Source: 2-02-FULL-55-14 sp964534125 (GTDB taxonomy: Bacteria > Bacteroidota > Ignavibacteria > UBA10030). From it: 64,000 nt of DNA. The notes beneath the pieces are model-generated. The model saw nothing but the letters and a program-made list of their open reading frames with translations, was not told where the DNA came from and did no database searches. Where the stretch lies: positions 806,001-870,000 of the forward strand of contig CAZHOJ010000001.1 in NCBI GenBank assembly GCA_964534125.1. The letters are read 5' to 3'. Positions 34,339 through 42,120 of this stretch are shown here, piece by piece (position 1 is the stretch's first letter; each line of letters opens with the position of its first letter). The translations under genes and the position numbers were made by a program.

Positions 34339-35247
34339 TTACTCCGATGATAACTGAATGACCCGGGTGGGGATCACAGCCGGCAGCAGGCCCGTCTTCT
34401 GGACCAGCTTTTGCGCCTGTGTCGTCAACAGGAACGTGCTGAAACCTGACCCGGTCAGCGAGCGACGTTCTGTCGTCATGAGGTACAGGCCATATCGAAG
34501 GCCGTATTCCCCGGTATAGACCGTCGTCTGCGACGGCATAATATCGGCACGCCTTCCGGCGGCAGAATCGATAAGCGTCTCGAGCGGGACGATCCTCGCC
34601 GTTGCCGGGAGGTCCCTCGCTGCGCGGAGCCCTACGAGCGTGATAGCGTTCTGTGATCGCCTCACGTACGTCACACACTCCTCCTGCGATGCACCGATGG
34701 CAAAGACGGCAAGGTCCTGCCCTTCCGGGACGAGCATTGTCCGAGTGTTCTCGTACAGGCCCGTGTTCCGCTCCGTCGTCACGAACTCGATGGGACCGTT
34801 CTGCCGCGATCCCGGCACATCGGCCCAGCGGGTGGTGGTACCTGTGACGATGGCGGTCAGCGCTTCATGCGTGAACCGAGGAACAGCGTTCGAACTGTTC
34901 ACCACCACAACCAGGGCTTCCCACGCAATGCGTGTTGCTGTGAACGACTGCCCTGCCTCCGCCATCACTGCCTTCTCTTCCTCGTTGAACTCACGGTCGA
35001 TGCAGACCGTGCTGACGCTGTCATTGAGGAGATGGACCACTGCCTCCCGCGTCTGCATCCCCGTCACCGCTGGCCTGATCTTCGGATACTGGCGCGCGAA
35101 CTCCTGCGCCAGCGTATCAATCAGGTCCGCATAACCGTGCGTGGTGAACACCACAAGGTCTCCACTCGTGGCCGAGGGGCGCTCGCGCTCTTCCCGGGAG
35201 CATGAGACCAGCAGAACGAGCAGCATCGCCAGGATATGATACCTCAT
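34339..35247 (-). CDS. PstS-like substrate-binding lipoprotein
   Basis: 302 residues; lipobox LLVSC puts the lipid on C16. The fold is that of PstS/SphX phosphate-binding proteins: early strand GDLVVFTTHGYADLIDTLAQ, middle IAWEALVVVVNSSNAVPRFT (the hinge-and-target segment), and TRWADVPGSRQNGPIEFV. The usual phosphate-contact TGSG-type loops are not obvious, so the ligand may be different. There are no pstCAB permease genes nearby; the partners are TonB/ExbBD and the TPR protein instead. The gene overlaps the stop of the 91-residue membrane protein gene as ATGA. Confidence 0.8.
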   Translation of the reverse strand: MRYHILAMLLVLLVSCSREERERPSATSGDLVVFTTHGYADLIDTLAQEFARQYPKIRPAVTGMQTREAVVHLLNDSVSTVCIDREFNEEEKAVMAEAGQSFTATRIAWEALVVVVNSSNAVPRFTHEALTAIVTGTTTRWADVPGSRQNGPIEFVTTERNTGLYENTRTMLVPEGQDLAVFAIGASQEECVTYVRRSQNAITLVGLRAARDLPATARIVPLETLIDSAAGRRADIMPSQTTVYTGEYGLRYGLYLMTTERRSLTGSGFSTFLLTTQAQKLVQKTGLLPAVIPTRVIQLSSE

Positions 35248-35519
35248 TCGTCCTCCTCCTCACGGTCCCGCTGCATCGAACGGGATCGAGTCAGCACGAA
35301 CCGATACACCCCCATCAGCGTGATGACGATGCCGAACATGATGCGGAACTTGTCAGGAACTCCCTCAGCGAACATGAATCCTGCCAGAATGAGGACCCCC
35401 GTAACTCCCATCACAGCCGCCACCGAGTACCCAAGGATGATGGTCGGGTGAGGGAACCGGGACCGCCGATGCGGTCTGATACCGGATCCCGGAGTGGGTC
35501 GTTCTGCGGTCACGTTCAC
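35244..35519 (-). CDS. 91-aa membrane protein of the PstS-like/TPR operon
   Basis: Two helices (TIILGYSVAAVMGVTGVLIL and IMFGIVITLMGVYRFVLTRS) between a basic N-terminus and an acidic tail (RDREEEDE). Its stop overlaps the start of the PstS-like gene (ATGA, 35244-35247), so it is translationally linked to it. The start is unsure: GTG at 35519 or GTG at 35513, with no good ribosome site. It probably opens the second half of the Ton locus after a hairpin. Family not recognised. Confidence 0.7.
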   Translation of the reverse strand: MNVTAERPTPGSGIRPHRRSRFPHPTIILGYSVAAVMGVTGVLILAGFMFAEGVPDKFRIMFGIVITLMGVYRFVLTRSRSMQRDREEEDE

Positions 35520-35651
35520 ATCGTTCGGTCGTGTGTGGTCATCGCGAAAGGACAGTGCCTGTGCTACGGAACCCGCCCTTTCTCTCTGGAACCGTACTCC
35601 CGTACGGTCCGTTCCGCTGCTTCCCGAAGCCGCGCCGGGCGGCTCCGTTCT

Positions 35652-35684
35652 GCGGGTGCAGGGCTGTAGCGCCCCTGCACCCGC
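35652..35684 (-). terminator. strong hairpin after tonB
   Basis: GCGGGTGCAGGG and CCCTGCACCCGC form a 12-bp perfect stem 12 bases after the tonB stop. The following minus-strand sequence is not U-rich, so this may reduce rather than stop read-through into the PstS-like/TPR genes that start about 130 bases further on. Confidence 0.5.
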
Positions 35685-35696
35685 ATCACAGATACA

Positions 35697-36446
35697 TCAG
35701 CGGTTCGTCAGCCGGAATCGGAATGGTATCGAGACCCACACGTCGACGGGTCCCTGTTGCATGACCGCCGGCGTGAACACCCACTGCAACGCCGCCTTCT
35801 TGGCCTCTTCATTGAAGATCTCTGCATCGCTCTTCAGGATCACAGCCTTCCGAACTTTCCCCTCCTTGTCCACCCACACCTTCAGGTAGACGTTCCCCTC
35901 TAATCCTGCGCGGAGAGCGATCTCAGGATACTTTGGCTCCACCTTCCGGACAACGACGGGCTCCTTCTCGTACGGAACAAAGTCCGGAGGAGGAAGGTCC
36001 TCGTCGATCTGAATGTCCTGCTCGATCCCAAAACCTGACCCAGCCCCGTCCTCATCGCCGACGCTCGGAGCAGGAGCTGCGCTCAGCTCCGTCTGCGTCA
36101 TAATGGTCTGCTCAGGGCTGACCTCGGCATCCGGTACGGGAACGGGGATACCGATGCTCGGCCTCACCGCTGCCGTCGCCACCGCGACAGCCGGGGCCGC
36201 CTGGGTGTTCTGGATGGACGGAGGCGGACCGAGGTCGGTGTACTTCATGAGCCGGACCATGCGCACGGGCTCCTCATCCTCCAGCAGCCATCCGATGCCG
36301 TGATAGGACCCGATAGCGCTGAATGCCAGCGTGCCGGAAAGCGTGATAGCGATCATCATCGCCTTCTGTGCGATGGCCTTGACCTCGACCGCCCCGTATC
36401 CGGGGTTCTTGTAGGGGACGAGCGACGATATGTCTATGACTGCCAT
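35697..36446 (-). CDS. tonB: energy transducer TonB
   Basis: 249 residues with AAGGAGG ahead of the ATG. One anchoring helix (about 31-52, AMMIAITLSGTLAFSAIGSY), a Pro/Ala/Val-rich spacer that would span the periplasm (PPPSIQNTQAAPAVAVATAA), and a C-terminal TonB domain about 165-249 with VRKVEPKYPEIALRAGLEGN and LKVWVDKEGKVRKAVILKSD. It couples the ExbB/ExbD proton channel to outer-membrane receptors such as the one at 15265-18396. It follows the second exbD by 10 bases. Confidence 0.93.
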   Translation of the reverse strand: MAVIDISSLVPYKNPGYGAVEVKAIAQKAMMIAITLSGTLAFSAIGSYHGIGWLLEDEEPVRMVRLMKYTDLGPPPSIQNTQAAPAVAVATAAVRPSIGIPVPVPDAEVSPEQTIMTQTELSAAPAPSVGDEDGAGSGFGIEQDIQIDEDLPPPDFVPYEKEPVVVRKVEPKYPEIALRAGLEGNVYLKVWVDKEGKVRKAVILKSDAEIFNEEAKKAALQWVFTPAVMQQGPVDVWVSIPFRFRLTNR

Positions 36447-36456
36447 ACGCCCCTCC

Positions 36457-36957
36457 TTATGATCGTACTTTTGCGACGACGCTCTTGTCCTTGTCCGTCA
36501 GCGGAGCAAGGCTGAACCTCGTCACGTTTGCGAGATTGAGTTCGTCCATGACATCGACCATGAGGGCATACGAGCCGTCCCGGTCGACCTTCACGAGCGT
36601 GATGAGCTTGGGATTCGAGCGGTTCTTCTCCAGCAGGAACTCGCGCAGACCGCTGAACTTCACCTCTTCCGGTGGCTGCGTCCCCATGTTCTGCCAGATC
36701 GTACTGTCTGCCATCACCCGAACCGTCATCAGGTTCGACTCCGCGACCTCAACCTGCGTCTTATCGTCCGGCGGAAGGTTGAGCTCCATTGTCTGTGGCT
36801 TGCTGAACACCGTTGTGAGCATGAAAAAGGTGAGCAGCAGGAAGGCCACATCGACCAGCGGGGTCATGTCTATACGGATGCCTACCCGTTTCTTCTTTTT
36901 CTTATGTTTTCCAGCGGTTTTTCCGCCGCTGTCTCCGCCTTGTTCGAGACCAGCCAT
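36457..36957 (-). CDS. exbD: biopolymer transport protein ExbD (copy 2)
   Basis: 166 residues with one helix. After a very basic N-terminus (GKHKKKKKRVGIRI) comes DMTPLVDVAFLLLTFFMLTT; D36 is the proton-relay Asp of ExbD/TolR. The rest is the periplasmic domain (SKPQTMELNLPPDDKTQVEV). Its helix is almost identical to that of the other exbD product, but the periplasmic part is longer by some 12 residues and different, so the two may form mixed dimers. The start is 4 bases from the stop of exbD copy 1. Confidence 0.92.
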   Translation of the reverse strand: MAGLEQGGDSGGKTAGKHKKKKKRVGIRIDMTPLVDVAFLLLTFFMLTTVFSKPQTMELNLPPDDKTQVEVAESNLMTVRVMADSTIWQNMGTQPPEEVKFSGLREFLLEKNRSNPKLITLVKVDRDGSYALMVDVMDELNLANVTRFSLAPLTDKDKSVVAKVRS

Positions 36958-36961
36958 TGTC

Positions 36962-37426
36962 TTATCCTTTTTCTAAGTCGGTCACAAGGTTGAATCGTGT
37001 GATCTTGGTCTGCTGCAGAACGTCCATGACATCCTCCACAGGACCATACGGCGCGTTCCGGTCGCCTTTGAGCACCGTCCGGAGCCGCGGATTGCTGATA
37101 CGTGCCTGGATCAGGATGTTCCCGAGTGTCTGCTTGGTCACCTGTACCGCGGCCTTGTCGAAGGCCTCCTCACCGAACAGACGCACCATCAGCCGCTGTT
37201 GATCCACGCCGAGCCAGATCTCCCCGTCCTCATTGACGGTGATCATCATGACATCGGATTCCGGCAGCTTGAAGGCCGAGTGCGACGACGGCAGAATGAC
37301 CGACACCTCTTCGGGTGGTTTGAACTGCGTCGTAAGCATGAAGAAGGTCAGCAGAAGGAATGCGACGTCAACAAGCGGCGTCATGTCCATCCTGATGCCG
37401 ACGCGTCCTTTTTTATGCTTCGGCAT
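36962..37426 (-). CDS. exbD: biopolymer transport protein ExbD (copy 1)
   Basis: 154 residues, GGAGG upstream of the ATG. MPKHKKGRVGIRMDMTPLVD leads into the single helix, with the proton-relay D20; the periplasmic domain contains FKPPEEVSVILPSSHSAFKL. It follows exbB by 18 bases. Double exbD genes are common in Bacteroidota Ton clusters. Confidence 0.93.
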   Translation of the reverse strand: MPKHKKGRVGIRMDMTPLVDVAFLLLTFFMLTTQFKPPEEVSVILPSSHSAFKLPESDVMMITVNEDGEIWLGVDQQRLMVRLFGEEAFDKAAVQVTKQTLGNILIQARISNPRLRTVLKGDRNAPYGPVEDVMDVLQQTKITRFNLVTDLEKG

Positions 37427-37444
37427 AGCGTTATCCTCCGCTGA

Positions 37445-38179
37445 TTATTTCTTGGTCGGCTTGCGGGAAGCCAGCATCTGGATGATGGAGTAGCCCGCTT
37501 CGTCGATCATGTATGTGAAGTTGTCGATCTTCGTCGTGAAGAAGTTGTACGCAACGATACCGCCGATGCCGGCAACAAGGCCGCCCGCAGTATTGACGAG
37601 CGCTTCGGAGATGCCGAGCGCAAGCTGAACGGCGTCCGGCGCTCCGGCATTCGCCATGGCGGCAAAGGCGCGGATCATACCGATCGTCGTGCCGAGCAGA
37701 CCGACCATCGTTCCGATCGAGGCGATCGTGGACATCGACACCAGGTTGCGCTCGAGAAGGGGCACTTCGAGCATCATGGCCTCTTCGATGGAACGCTGGA
37801 TGTTCTCGGTGATCTCCCGCTGTCCCTTGATCTCGCCCTCGGCAATGATCTGGTTGTAGCGGTCGAGACCGGTACGGATGATGTTCGCCATCGAGCCACG
37901 CTGCTTGTCGCACGCACCGATCGCGCCTTCGATATCACCCTCGTTGATGGCCTTCTGGACATTCTTCAGGAAGAGGGATGCAGAGCCCTTGCCCTGTGCC
38001 TTGCGGAGAACGATCACACGCTCGAAGACGAAGGCGATGAGCATGATGACCAGTGCAATAAGAGAAATGACGAGCGGTCCTCCGTCCTTGATGAATTGGG
38101 GAAGGGTGTACTCGTAGATCACGAACCCGATCGCCAAGGAGGCCACGATGACTATCGTGTTGAACGTACCGGTTTTCAT
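37445..38179 (-). CDS. exbB: MotA/TolQ/ExbB proton channel protein
   Basis: 244 residues with three main helix regions. Diagnostic stretch LVSMSTIASIGTMVGLLGTT, then IGMIRAFAAMANAGAPDAVQ and LGISEALVNTAGGLVAGIGG, which contains the channel-lining Thr/Gly positions of ExbB/TolQ. It forms the ion channel with the two ExbD proteins at the inner membrane. AAAGGAG precedes the ATG. It follows the STAS gene by 33 bases. Confidence 0.93.
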   Translation of the reverse strand: MKTGTFNTIVIVASLAIGFVIYEYTLPQFIKDGGPLVISLIALVIMLIAFVFERVIVLRKAQGKGSASLFLKNVQKAINEGDIEGAIGACDKQRGSMANIIRTGLDRYNQIIAEGEIKGQREITENIQRSIEEAMMLEVPLLERNLVSMSTIASIGTMVGLLGTTIGMIRAFAAMANAGAPDAVQLALGISEALVNTAGGLVAGIGGIVAYNFFTTKIDNFTYMIDEAGYSIIQMLASRKPTKK

Positions 38180-38212
38180 AAGGGATGCTCCTTTACAGAA
38201 TAGAGAGTTTGT

Positions 38213-38560
38213 TTATGCTGTGAACTTCTTGATTGCTTCGTCGCGCTCCTCCTCCACATCGAACACGCTCGTCAGCTTCGTGATGACGAACACGTTCTCG
38301 ATCCCCTTGGACATGTTGCACAACTTGACACGAGCCTCTGACTTCTGGTACATGGAGTGGATGCTCACCAGCGCTCCGATGCCTGAGGAGTTCACGTACG
38401 TGACCCCGCCCAGATCGATGATGAGCTTTCGGTTCCCCTGCTCCAGAAGGTCCTTTGCCTTCGTCTTGAGCTCATCTGTCTCATCTCCTCCGATGATACT
38501 GCCCCTCGGCTCAAGGATGGCAATGTCGAGGTTGTTCAATGTAGAGAGCTTAATGGCCAT
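38213..38560 (-). CDS. STAS-domain anti-sigma-factor-antagonist-like protein
   Basis: 115 residues from the ATG at 38560 (GAGGAAA upstream). A single STAS domain: LDIAILEPRGSIIGGDETDE, KLIIDLGGVTYVNSSGIGAL with the phosphorylatable serine pair S58/S59 in NSSGIG. In SpoIIAA/RsbV proteins, phosphorylation here by an anti-sigma kinase controls binding. No RsbW-like kinase is encoded nearby. The gene has a sigma-54 promoter match and leads into exbB-exbD-exbD-tonB, so it might modulate the Ton system or simply be co-regulated. Confidence 0.9.
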   Translation of the reverse strand: MAIKLSTLNNLDIAILEPRGSIIGGDETDELKTKAKDLLEQGNRKLIIDLGGVTYVNSSGIGALVSIHSMYQKSEARVKLCNMSKGIENVFVITKLTSVFDVEEERDEAIKKFTA

Positions 38561-38612
38561 GCTTTCCTCAGACGAAAGTGAATGACGTTTTGAGTTAGTC
38601 TGATGAGTGTAT

Positions 38613-38628
38613 CGCAACCCCTGTACCA
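38613..38628 (-). promoter_or_regulatory. sigma-54 promoter match upstream of the STAS gene
   Basis: On the minus strand TGGTACAGGGGTTGCG fits the RpoN consensus TGGCAC-N5-TTGC with one mismatch (T for C) and exact GG-N10-GC spacing. The -12 GC is about 55 bases from the STAS ATG, leaving room for a short leader. A sigma-54 activator of the NtrC type is encoded immediately upstream (38791-40125). Other spacers checked in the window do not contain a comparable site. Activity is not shown by sequence alone. Confidence 0.65.
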
Positions 38629-38766
38629 CCAATTCTGTCGATTTTTCGCAAATATCGAAGACTTCGGAATGACTCCCGGGGACCATTGGGGAAGAATTCC
38701 CTCTCACCGCGGCGAAGGGGAGGGTAAATGCCCGCAAAGCATTGATGCTTAAGCGATATGGGGGAT

Positions 38767-38781
38767 GGGGAATAATTCCCC
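38767..38781 (-). other. palindrome after the response-regulator gene
   Basis: GGGGAATAATTCCCC is a perfect 6-bp-arm palindrome 10 bases past the response-regulator stop. It could be a weak terminator or a binding site (for example for the sigma-54 activator acting on the promoter about 150 bases downstream). No U-tract. The 230-base spacer 38561-38790 otherwise holds only the sigma-54 promoter. Confidence 0.3.
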
Positions 38782-38790
38782 GCGGAGGGG

Positions 38791-40125
38791 CTACAATCCG
38801 TATTTCTTGCGTTTATTGAAGAGGGTCTTTCTGTCAATGCCCAATATCGACGATGCGTCGTCAAAATCCTTTGCGACCTGAAGGACCTTCCGAATGTGCT
38901 GTTTTTCGACCTCTTCCAGCGACTGGAGGGGCATGTTCGGCAGGTGCTTGACGTCCTCGGGCAAATGCGGAAGGTCGATCGGATCGTCCCCCGCAAGGAG
39001 GAGCGAACGCTCGATGACATTCTCAAGCTCCCGCACATTGCCGCTCCAGCGGTACATCCTGAGGGCCTTCTCGGCGGCTGGCGTCACCTCACGAGCCGGC
39101 GTGCCTGTCCGCTCCACAAGAAAGTGGTGGATAAGCAATGGAATATCGTCCGGCCGCTCCCTCAGCGGGGAAAGGCGGATGCGCACTCCGTTGAGCCGGT
39201 AGAACAGGTCCTCCCGGAATGTCCCTTCCCGTATCGCTTCTTCGATGTCCTTGTTCGTGGCAGCGACCACTCTCACATCGACCTTCTGGGTCGTGCTGTC
39301 GCCGACGCGCTCAAACTCCTTCTCCTGCAGCACGCGAAGGAGCTTCGCCTGGAGCGCCGGCGTGAGCTCGGCGATCTCATCCAGGAAGATCGTGCCGCCG
39401 TCGGCCAGCTCGAAACGACCCTGTCGCTCCTTGTGCGCCCCCGTGAACGCTCCCCTGGTGTGGCCGAACAGCTCACTCTCGAGCAGGGCTTCGGGGAGCG
39501 CGGCACAGTTCACCTTGACGAGCTGCTTGTCGCTCCTGCCACTCTGTGCATGCAGGTATTCCGCGAGCAGTTCCTTCCCCGTCCCGCTCTCTCCCTCGAC
39601 AAGGACGCTCAGCGTACTGTCTGCGACCTTCGTGGCCATCTCCAGCTGGCGCAGGACGTCGCGGTTCCGGGTGATGAACCGGCCGAAGGGACGTTGCTCG
39701 CGAAGCTCCAGACGAAGTTCTTCCACCTCCTGGATGAGCTGCTGATGCTCCCACACCTGATTGGCCAGCAGTTTGAGTTCCTCGAAGTCGAACGGTTTCT
39801 GCAGGTACTGGTACGCCCCTTTCTTCACGGCCTCGACGGCACTGTCGACGGTACCGTGCGCTGTCATCATGATGACCGACGTGCGCGGCGACCGGGCCCG
39901 TATCTCCTCGAGCACTTCCATGCCGTTGATCGGGGTCATTTTGAGGTCGATGAATGCGAGGTCGAAGCGGTGTGTCGTCAGCAGGTCCGCCACTTCCTGT
40001 GGCTTGGTGGTCAGGACAGGCTGCATGCCTGCCGACTCAAGGCATATGCCGACGGATGTGAGAATGTTCTTCTCGTCATCGACGACAAGGACCAGCGGTC
40101 TCCTGTGAGGGGCTTCGTGTGTCAT
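38791..40125 (-). CDS. sigma-54-dependent response regulator (NtrC/AtoC type)
   Basis: 444 residues from the ATG at 40125, overlapping the kinase stop as ATGA. Receiver domain 10-125 with acidic pocket D16/D17 and phospho-acceptor D60 (AFIDLKM); AAA+ domain about 148-380 with Walker A GESGTGKE (178-185), the sigma-54 contact loop GAFTGA (225-230) and Walker B GGTIFLDEI; C-terminal Fis-type helix-turn-helix about 408-444 (ILGIDRKTLFNKRKKYGL). All parts look intact. It would open sigma-54 promoters such as the one at 38613, upstream of the STAS/Ton genes, when phosphorylated by the kinase encoded next to it. Confidence 0.94.
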   Translation of the reverse strand: MTHEAPHRRPLVLVVDDEKNILTSVGICLESAGMQPVLTTKPQEVADLLTTHRFDLAFIDLKMTPINGMEVLEEIRARSPRTSVIMMTAHGTVDSAVEAVKKGAYQYLQKPFDFEELKLLANQVWEHQQLIQEVEELRLELREQRPFGRFITRNRDVLRQLEMATKVADSTLSVLVEGESGTGKELLAEYLHAQSGRSDKQLVKVNCAALPEALLESELFGHTRGAFTGAHKERQGRFELADGGTIFLDEIAELTPALQAKLLRVLQEKEFERVGDSTTQKVDVRVVAATNKDIEEAIREGTFREDLFYRLNGVRIRLSPLRERPDDIPLLIHHFLVERTGTPAREVTPAAEKALRMYRWSGNVRELENVIERSLLLAGDDPIDLPHLPEDVKHLPNMPLQSLEEVEKQHIRKVLQVAKDFDDASSILGIDRKTLFNKRKKYGL

Positions 40126-41939
40126 GCTGTTGGAATCGTGAAATGGAACGTGCTCCCGTCCTCGACCTTGCTCTCGACCCATATCTTCCCGCCGTGTGCC
40201 TCGACGACTCCGCGTGCGATCGCCAGTCCAAGACCGACGCTTCCGGGACTTCCTTCCGTGTCTGACGAGACCTGGACGAACTTGTCGAAGATCGTCTCCT
40301 GCTCTTCGGGCGGGATGCCGCACCCGGTGTCACGCACGGAGATGAGCACATCCTTCGCTCGCGCAACACCGGTGAAGGTGACCGACCCGCCGGTATCGGT
40401 GAACCGGAGCGCATTGTTAGCCAGGTTCGAGAAGACCCACGAGAACTGCCGGCGGTCGACGGAGACCATCGGGACGGAATCATCCACATCAACCCTGAGC
40501 CCGATCCCCTTCTCGTCGAACGGCAGCCGGAGGGGTTTCAGCGCATCCTCGATCAGTTCGCGCAGGTACACCGGCTCCTTCTCCACCTCCGCCTTTCCGG
40601 CCTCGAGCCGGGACAGGTTCAACAGGTCATAGACCAGTTTCCGGAGCCGTTCGACATCGTCCTTCGCTGCCGTCACGAGCTCCCGCTGCCTGTCGTTGAT
40701 CTCGCCGACGACGTTCTTGGCCAGGATGTCGACGCTCATGTTCAGCGAGGTGAGCGGCGTCCGGAGCTCGTGCGATACCGTGGCCACGAACTCCGACTTG
40801 AGCCGCTCGAGGTTTTTGAACCGCGTCACATCCTGGAGCAGCGACAACCGGCCCTGAAGATTTCCCACCTCATCGACAATATCTGCCCGGCGCGGCCGGT
40901 AGAACGACTGCCGCCCCTCCTGCTCGATGGTGAGGAGCGTTTCTTCCGGGTCGGGCCGTTCCGGGAACACGAGTTCGAGCCATGCATCATTGCTGATGAC
41001 CTCCCGGACGTGCTTCCCCTTCCACGAGCCCGTGCGCACTCTGAACACCCGCTCTGCCTCCCGGTTCATCAGAATGACCGTCCTGGCGGTGTCGGTGACG
41101 ATGACCGGGTCGGCGATGTTGGCCACGATCGTCTCGGATTTCTTCTTCTCCGCAATGAGCTGATGGATATTCATCCTCTCATATTCCAGCAGCCGCTCCG
41201 TCATCTTGTTGAACTCCACCGAAAGCTCGCCGATCTCGTCGTTCGTCACAACGTCGATCTTCTGGCTCAGCGATCCGCTCCCGATCTTTCGCACCGTGTT
41301 CGTGAGCTTTTCCAGGGGGCGGATGGCGCGCGTGAACTGGATAGTGGCCAGGAATGTCAGAACGATCGACACCACGGAGGCCAGGATCACCGTCAGCATG
41401 GCTCCATATGTGGTGTTCCGTATCTTCTCTTCCCCCTTGGCCACGCCTTCCTGGCTCCTGTCGAGGAGCTGAAAGCATTCCTCTTTCAGCGATTCCGCCA
41501 GCGGCCGGACGGTCTTGAACTTGTACTCCGTCGCCCTCGATTGCCCGTCACTCTGGACCATCCGGTAGAGGGTGTCTGCATACAGGCTATAGGTCCTGAA
41601 GTGCGTCTCGATCTCGTCGAGCAGCGTCTCATCCTCGGGGGAACGTGCGGCCGATCTGGCCCGCTCATGCCACCCCAGGAAGCTCGTCCGGTTCGTGGAG
41701 AACTGCACGTAGGCCAGGTCGATGTCGTCGAGGATCATGGCCAGCTGCGCATTCTCCTGGCGCTCGAGGTGGCGGACCATGTTCTGAGCAGCCATCGTGG
41801 TCTGATAGTTCTCCTCCACCACCAGGCCGACGGACTGGTTCACCACCGAGAAATTGTAGATGGCAATAAAGCTCGTCGCCAGCCCGATGAGGGCAACGAC
41901 CATATAGCCGAACGCTATTTTATATCGCAAACCGCGCAT
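40122..41939 (-). CDS. HAMP-PAS membrane sensor histidine kinase
   Basis: 605 residues from the ATG at 41939, where MRGLRYKIAFGYMVVALIGL starts the first helix; earlier in-frame starts exist but add a non-conserved Pro-rich stretch. Helix 1 at 10-32, helical sensor domain about 33-178, helix 2 about 178-202, HAMP about 203-257, PAS about 268-375 (ANIADPVIVTDTARTVILMN), HisKA with H390 in FVATVSHELRTPLTSLN, and an HATPase domain with N box SNLANNALRFTD, G boxes DTGCGIP and GSVGLGLAIARG. It partners the overlapping response regulator gene. The sensed signal is unknown; the four-helix-type extracytoplasmic domain suggests a small molecule. Confidence 0.94.
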   Translation of the reverse strand: MRGLRYKIAFGYMVVALIGLATSFIAIYNFSVVNQSVGLVVEENYQTTMAAQNMVRHLERQENAQLAMILDDIDLAYVQFSTNRTSFLGWHERARSAARSPEDETLLDEIETHFRTYSLYADTLYRMVQSDGQSRATEYKFKTVRPLAESLKEECFQLLDRSQEGVAKGEEKIRNTTYGAMLTVILASVVSIVLTFLATIQFTRAIRPLEKLTNTVRKIGSGSLSQKIDVVTNDEIGELSVEFNKMTERLLEYERMNIHQLIAEKKKSETIVANIADPVIVTDTARTVILMNREAERVFRVRTGSWKGKHVREVISNDAWLELVFPERPDPEETLLTIEQEGRQSFYRPRRADIVDEVGNLQGRLSLLQDVTRFKNLERLKSEFVATVSHELRTPLTSLNMSVDILAKNVVGEINDRQRELVTAAKDDVERLRKLVYDLLNLSRLEAGKAEVEKEPVYLRELIEDALKPLRLPFDEKGIGLRVDVDDSVPMVSVDRRQFSWVFSNLANNALRFTDTGGSVTFTGVARAKDVLISVRDTGCGIPPEEQETIFDKFVQVSSDTEGSPGSVGLGLAIARGVVEAHGGKIWVESKVEDGSTFHFTIPTA

Positions 41940-42120
41940 GTGTGTAAAAAACGTACTCCGAAAATGAGGGAAAGGCAAGCTTGGATGGTCAAACCACTTC
42001 GGGATCGCTTTGCCTGGCGCTTTCACATCAACTCCGTTCCTCCTTGTCTTTGCCTCTCCGTTTGTCTACCTTAGGTCTGTCGACCTTGGCCCGGGACGGT
42101 GCCAGGGTATTTTTTTATCT
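41940..42120. other. divergent promoter region between the kinase and tilS
   Basis: 181 bases separate two divergent starts, so promoters for both directions should lie here. I see no -24/-12 site and no clear -35/-10 pair. A Bacteroidota-like TTTG...TA..TT pattern near 42051-42075 is too degenerate to call. Confidence 0.35.

Noticed and set aside
35247..38179. A classical Pst phosphate operon
   Set aside because: Only a PstS-like protein is present; no pstC, pstA, pstB or phoU gene lies nearby.
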